The translations under genes were made by a program, and so were the position numbers. From assembly GCA_001579985.1 (NCBI GenBank), contig LRSR01008533.1, forward strand, positions 26,612 through 90,611: a stretch of 64,000 nucleotides of DNA, read 5' to 3'. How positions within the stretch are numbered: position 1 is the stretch's first letter; each line of letters starts with the position of its first letter. This document shows positions 59,356-64,000 of the stretch, piece after piece. Below the pieces are notes generated by a model, which searched no databases, had not been told where the DNA came from, and was given only the letters and a program-made list of their open reading frames with translations. Source of the DNA: Hypsibius dujardini (Eukaryota; Tardigrada; Eutardigrada; Parachela; Hypsibiidae).

Positions 59356-60380
59356 TTATTTTCTTAATATTTTATCCAAATTAACACACGCATTTTAATA
59401 AATACTGACGAAGTCCCCTTGTGAGTGACTTCTCTGAAGCGAATCAGCCAGTCAATCACGGGTCAGGTTTTAGTCAGTTCTAGTAAGCCAGTTGAACCGT
59501 CAGGGGGTTAATTCGCCCTTTGTGGGGGGGGGGGCTTTTCAGGGGTGTCATTTTCGTCCGGGGACCGTTGTGAATGTGAATGTGAACAGACTCGTAAATC
59601 GCGATCAATGCGAACTTCATGATTCTTCTGTTCTGTGATCTGCTGTTTTTTTAATAAAGCAGAATGATATGTGGCATCGCTTTTTTTAAATGATGTTTTA
59701 ATGTTCTAAAGGCAGCCGAATCCAGGGGCAGCGGTACAACGCAACTTTCATTTGCGTCACATTTTGGAAACCGGAAATTTGGTGGACTTTTTTAAAACTC
59801 GGTGGAAAGCTGGAGGATTGCAAGAAAAGAGTCAAATCCTCAAGAGCGCTGTTTGCCTGGGATTATGTCGCTCGGCACTTCGCAGAAATAAAGGTAGTTA
59901 AACTGTGCATGGCTTGTAGAGCATCCGGCTGCTTGATCGTTGGATTGATTGTCTTCTAAAGTTTGTGGTTGATTTGTCCGTCGATTGATCGATCAATCAA
60001 CGGACTTGGTTGGTTACTATACGTTGCTGCCGACTGCACCTGCAGGTCGGCATACGCCGCAACGAATCCCAAGCCAGAGTAATTTTTTGTGCGAAAGCCG
60101 AGTTTTAAGTGATGTTTTAGTGTCCCTTTAGTGTTTGGTCAAAGGGCTTTTAGTAGGCGACGGTAATCATTGCGTGTCAAGTGCGGGTCACTTTTTTCAA
60201 TCAGTGCAATCAATCAAGCAGTGCTTAGAGAGACTGGGAAACAGAACGTATCTCTGCTTTGTACCATTTGTGCGCGCCAATCATCCAATCAACTGCTTGT
60301 GTTCGATTGGAAGTTCCACGGCACGCCCTGAAATTTCATTTTTCTGCGTTGAAATCCTCCTCGCCCAAAGATCCTCGCCA

Positions 60381-63300
60381 ATGATGTCCGTCCCTGTTTA
60401 TCATGTGATATCACCGCGGTATGAAGTTGTCTCGGACGGTGGCAATGAAGAGCACGACGTCATCACCCTCAGTGGGTCAGATTCGGATGATGGATCGAGC
60501 GAATCGGATGCGGATGGGATAGTACACTCACCGGCGGATGAACCAGACCGGCCGTTGCGAACTCCTGTCATTACAGAAGACGTTGCTGCCACGGAGAGCA
60601 GCAACCTTGTGGAATCAGGTTGGTCCCGTTAGTTTTTTCCCCTGGGGTGGGGGGTGTTGTTTCCGGGGGGTTTCCCCCTGGGGGTTGTTTCCGGGGGTTT
60701 CCCCCTGGGGGTGTTGTTGCATACTTTTATTAGGGTGCAATGCGCTCCTTTTAGCCTTGTTTATACAACGTGGTTGAATTAAGTTGAAATAATCAAATAC
60801 ATTTAAATCTACCGGCAACGTTTATTTAAATAAAAAAAACCTATTTCATTTAAAAGAAATGCCGCATTTCAGTATTTCAAACAAGATAATAAGTAAAATA
60901 TTCTAACGTTTAAAGTAAATGTTGTAGTTTTAAATAAAAAATATGCTTTTAAATATCGATTTCTATTTTTGGGAATTTAAATAAAATAAAAATGTATTTT
61001 ATTTCATATGAAAAGCCGCTTTTTTATCCATTTAAACTGCTCTATCTTCTAAACAACATTAATTTAAACTGCATTAATCGTTTGCATTGCGCGTATATCC
61101 GACGGATGGCGCGTGCCAAGTCAAAGGGGGTAGTTGCGGTTTTTTTATTCTAATTTCTGGTGAACTGTCAGAAAGAGATTATTTTACAAAAAAAAATTGA
61201 TATTTACGAAAAAGTTAGCTACCAGTTTAAATTTGGCACCTCTGACTGAGACTCCGATACAGTAAGCGACAGAATTTAATCTAACGGAATGTCCCGGAAA
61301 TGGGCAAAAGAGGCGGGGGCAGGGCAGGGGTGAAGCTCTGCTAGTTGAATGGTTGATTGGTGGATTCTGATGCAGTTCTGTATGTACATGCGTTGATAAT
61401 GGGTGGAGCTCCGCTGGTTGATTGGCAGATTCTGATGCAGTTCTGTATGTACATGCGTTGATAATGGGTGGAGCTCCGCTGGTTGATTGGTTGATTGGTG
61501 GATTCTGATGCAGTTCTGTATGTACATGCGTTGATAATGGGTGGAGCTCCGCTGGTTGATTGGTTGATTGTTCAAGTATTGCCCTGCCCCGCCCCTTTTG
61601 CTCATTTCCGGGACCCTCCATTAGACTGAATTCTGTCGCTTACTGTATGCTTTCCCGTGTATTCGGTTTGGCTTTTTCCTTTTTAATGTTTGGTATGACA
61701 GTTTCAGTTTCTTATTTCAGTACGCCATGCGAGCGTTCGAGAACGGACCGATAGTGGTGAGGACGAGCTTGAGGCAGCGGAAGTGCGACGAAAACGACAG
61801 CGACTAGATCCAGTCGCCGGACCATCAACGTCAACCAGCACCGGCAAGGAAGAAGATCGAAATGCTGCTGAGGAATGCACTATTTGCTTTGATCCAATCA
61901 CTACGAATGGTAAGTGTTTACACGTGCAATCTTAGTGTGGTTGTTTCAATGCGCAAAGATTCCAGGGCTAGGTTTTTGATATTCAAGATTGATCTAAGTG
62001 AATCATTGTTTGCTTAGGTCTTCGATGAATGTACTGGTTTTGACCACCGAATTGCTTGATTGATTGGTTTTCGTTAGTCAAAGTTTGTCATGACTATAAA
62101 TGAGGCAGTTTGCCATATTTGATGTTGTCTTTACAGGCGACCATCGTCCGGCTTGTTTGGTGTGCGGTCACATTTTCGGTCTGCATTGCATCAAAAAGTG
62201 GCTGTCCCAACCGGAGCGGGAAAAACGTCTTTGTCCGCAGTGCAAGACCAAGGCCAAGGAGCAGGACATTCGTCTGCTCTTCCTCAGCAAAACGGCCATC
62301 TGTCTCGTGGATAACTCCGAACTTGAGGGAGCGCGGAATGGTCTCAAGCAGGCCAAGGAGGAGCTGCGACGCACTAAAATGCAGCAGTAGGTTTTTGAAA
62401 GACAAAACAGACAGACAGACAGACCGAAAGACAGACAGATAGATAGATAGATAGACAGCCAGACAGCCAGACCGCTAGACTGACAGACTGACTGACAGAC
62501 AGACAGACAGACAGATATGCAGGCAGACAGACAGACAGAGAGCCGGAAGGCAACCCGACCAGAAAATATGTTGTCTGATTACGCGTGCGTTCTCACTAGA
62601 TCCAGCATGGAAAACGATCAGCGAATGGCGAAGCTGCAGATCATTGCTGCCAACGAGGAGAACCGTCGCTTAGCGAGAGAATTGGAGGATGCGAAGCTCC
62701 TCGTGGAAGAATTTAAGCGTCAAGTTGGAGTTGTGGCAGCTGGATCGACGACGATGGCGGCGGCGGCGGCTGCAGCAACCGTTGGCACGCCGCAAATTAC
62801 CACAAACGCTGCTGTGAAGTACGGACTGGTGCTGGAGTTGATGCGAGACTACAAGGAAGCCAGTGCCCGGGTTATGGCCTTCTATCAGGCCGGGCATCGG
62901 CTGGTCATCTCGCAGAAGTTGAATGCCGCTAATCACGGACCCTTCGGTGGCGGATCGGGCCTTAAAATGGTCAGCTGCCTGGACTTCAACACCACTGAGG
63001 TCATGCCGCTGAATACGGGACTCATTCGAGACATCTGCGTCAATGAAGCCAACGGCAACACCCTCATCGGCTCCATGGACAAATCTCTTCTGCTGGTAAA
63101 GTAAGTTTGTGAGGCCCTGACATGTCCTTGAAACTTTGTTGATTGTTACGTTTTTTTGCAGTCTCAATCAGAAGTCGGTTATTCACAAGTACCAAGAGGA
63201 CTTTGCGGTTTGGAGTGTCGCCTGGAACAGGGACGACTCAAAGTAACTGCAAACATCAACACGTGAAATGTCTGTGGATTTAGTCAGTAAGATGTTCCAC

Positions 63301-64000
63301 GTCGTCTCTAGGTACTTCTACTGTGGACTGGCTGACGGGTCCGTGAGCGTGTACGATATTCGGTATCTGGCTGGCCGTGTGAATCGGCTCAGCCGTGAAG
63401 GGTCAGGCAACCCGCCAGTGTTTCAACTGACGCACATGGAACGGCGGCATGACCATAAGTTCTCGCCAAGTGGACTAGTGGTGAGTTTCAACAGTTAATC
63501 TGACGGAAGCCGGGCTATCGCTGTAACTAAAGAAATTGAGCAAGACTACGGCCAAGTCGAAAGAGAGTCGTGAGCAAAGTTGTTTCGCTTCATTAGAATG
63601 TGTATGGGAGAAGAAACTATTTTGTAGGTTTCCTCAACGAACCGATGCGGCTTTTACACGTCCAGCAGCCCGTCCCTGGACCAGCACGAGTTCTTTGACT
63701 TTGAGCAGATGGGCTCCCAATTCGCGACAACTTTCGATCGGCCCACACGGATGATCGCCCGCTCCTATCGGCCGCATGCGTCGTGCCAATTCATCCGGCA
63801 TTCCATGGAGGAGTTCAGCCATTCCCTCAGCACTTCGCCGAAGATCCAGCTCAACACGCTGCATAGCGTTTCACGCGGTGCCCTAGCGGGCGTGATGTAC
63901 CGCGGGACATTTCTCTCGCTCTGTGGGCGGGCTGACGAATCCAGCGCGGATAATCTCCGTCTCGCCATGCCGGACCAGAGCAGTTGCTCTGTTCTGCTGT
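60381..64000 (+). CDS. RFWD3: RFWD3-type RING/WD40 E3 ubiquitin ligase (3' end outside window)
   Basis: Exons 60381..60618, 61721..61909, 62137..62386, 62606..63100, 63162..63242, 63312..63480 and 63628..>64000 encode the first ~598 residues. The N-terminus is acidic and Ser-rich (ITLSGSDSDDGSSESDAD). The RING finger spans exons 2-3 (ECTICFDPITTN, CGHIFGLHCIKKWLS, KRLCPQCKTKA). A coiled coil follows (ENDQRMAKLQIIAANEENRR and on), then the start of the WD40 propeller (IGSMDKSLLLVN, VWSVAWNRDDSKYFYCGLAD, GSVSVYDIRYL). RFWD3 ubiquitinates RPA and RAD51 at stalled forks and acts in interstrand-crosslink repair and p53 control. The donor of exon 3 is CA|GTAGGT, whose intron start would read as an in-frame TAG if unspliced. 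The start may be ATG 60381 or 60384; an upstream 5' UTR exon is likely. Confidence 0.92.
60635..60720. repeat. G-rich hairpin repeat at the start of RFWD3 intron 1
   Basis: Tandem copies of gttgtttccgggggtttccc and ccctggggg begin about 17 bp past the exon 1 donor. Each copy contains a self-complementary CCGGGGG/CCCCCTGG pair. Confidence 0.7.
60806..61068. repeat. AT-rich repeat, right copy (inverted)
   Basis: Reverse-complement relative of 59085-59355. Matches include aaaagccgctttttt, tttaaatatcgatttct and tctaccggcaacgttt. The pair flanks RFWD3 exon 1. Confidence 0.75.
61260..61645. mobile_element. Tc1/mariner-type MITE, family 1, copy d, with internal tandem repeat
   Basis: Diverged copy: CAGTAAGCGACAGAATTTAA at the left, inverse at the right, TA at 61258-61259 and 61646-61647, sharing the gggcaaaag...cgg sub-terminal block with the others. 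The interior holds three to four copies of a roughly 75-bp unit (gattctgatgcagttctgta, tgtacatgcgttgataatgg, gtggagctccgctggttgat). Lies in RFWD3 intron 1. Confidence 0.82.
62405..62535. repeat. GACA/GATA array in RFWD3 intron 3
   Basis: Imperfect gaca and gata units from just past the exon 3 donor almost to the exon 4 acceptor region. Confidence 0.8.

Larger units (their letters stand above)
57792..60380. other. Rho1 3' UTR, foldback element and AT-rich intergenic DNA
   Basis: After the Rho1 stop: a (GATGAT)n run at about 58045-58070, the family-3 element (58381-58580), the inverted AT-rich repeat (59085-59355) and a G9 tract near 59525. RFWD3 upstream sequence follows, including a possible 5' UTR splice donor at about 59893 (AATAAAG|GTAGTT). 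No additional gene seen. Confidence 0.5.

Noticed and set aside
62517-63104. Independent gene starting at 62517 with MQADRQTE
   Set aside because: Its first 30 codons are GACA repeat; splicing from 62386 to 62606 joins it in phase to the RING exons as RFWD3.

Overview
The window is nuclear DNA from a metazoan. Genes are split by short GT-AG introns (mostly 50-600 bp), both strands are densely used, introns carry tetranucleotide (GTCT/GACA) arrays, and MITE-like elements are common. The gene set (a Spätzle-type cystine-knot cytokine, a CYP3-clan-like P450, two adiponectin receptors, SMAD4, MED25, Rho1, RFWD3, MGLL) points to an ecdysozoan, most likely a panarthropod. A tardigrade would fit the compactness and composition, but that is a guess and not shown by the sequence.

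Layout. (1) 1-4.1 kb: the 3' end of a laminin-EGF, single-pass membrane protein gene (MEGF9-like, +) converges on a PEBP/RKIP gene (-). (2) 4.3-26 kb: a segmental-duplication array. The parent unit is at its right end: an intact five-exon P450 (21.0-24.2 kb, -) next to the last exon of a Spätzle-like gene (25.5-29.7 kb, -). To the left are four degenerate partial units (about 4.3-8.9, 8.9-11.7, 11.7-14.9 and 14.9-19.9 kb). They hold P450 exon relics and orphan copies of the Spätzle cystine-knot exon, two of which have premature stops. Three of the units also carry an intact two-exon gene for a small secreted 8-cysteine protein (6.36, 12.98 and 18.75 kb, +) that the parent unit and one relic unit lack. 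A gag-like ORF and a 1-kb GTCCG foldback satellite are embedded in the fourth unit. (3) 31.5-38.1 kb: tandem adiponectin-receptor (PAQR) paralogs (-). (4) 38.8-45.2 kb: MRPL46 (+) and MED25 (-). (5) 45.2-48.3 kb: a gene-poor, transposon-rich stretch with a thaumatin-like relic and nested elements. (6) 48.4-64 kb: EEF1AKMT1 (+), SMAD4 (-), MGLL (-), Rho1 (+) and the 5' part of RFWD3 (+), which runs off the window.

The housekeeping genes are ordinary. The accessory interest lies in the 4-26 kb array: fresh copies of a small secreted-protein gene sit among the ruins of a P450 and fragments of an immune/developmental cytokine gene. Several non-autonomous DNA-element families with TA target duplications also occur across the window. 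All exon boundaries were read by eye from splice signals, phase and family conservation; none is supported by transcripts.
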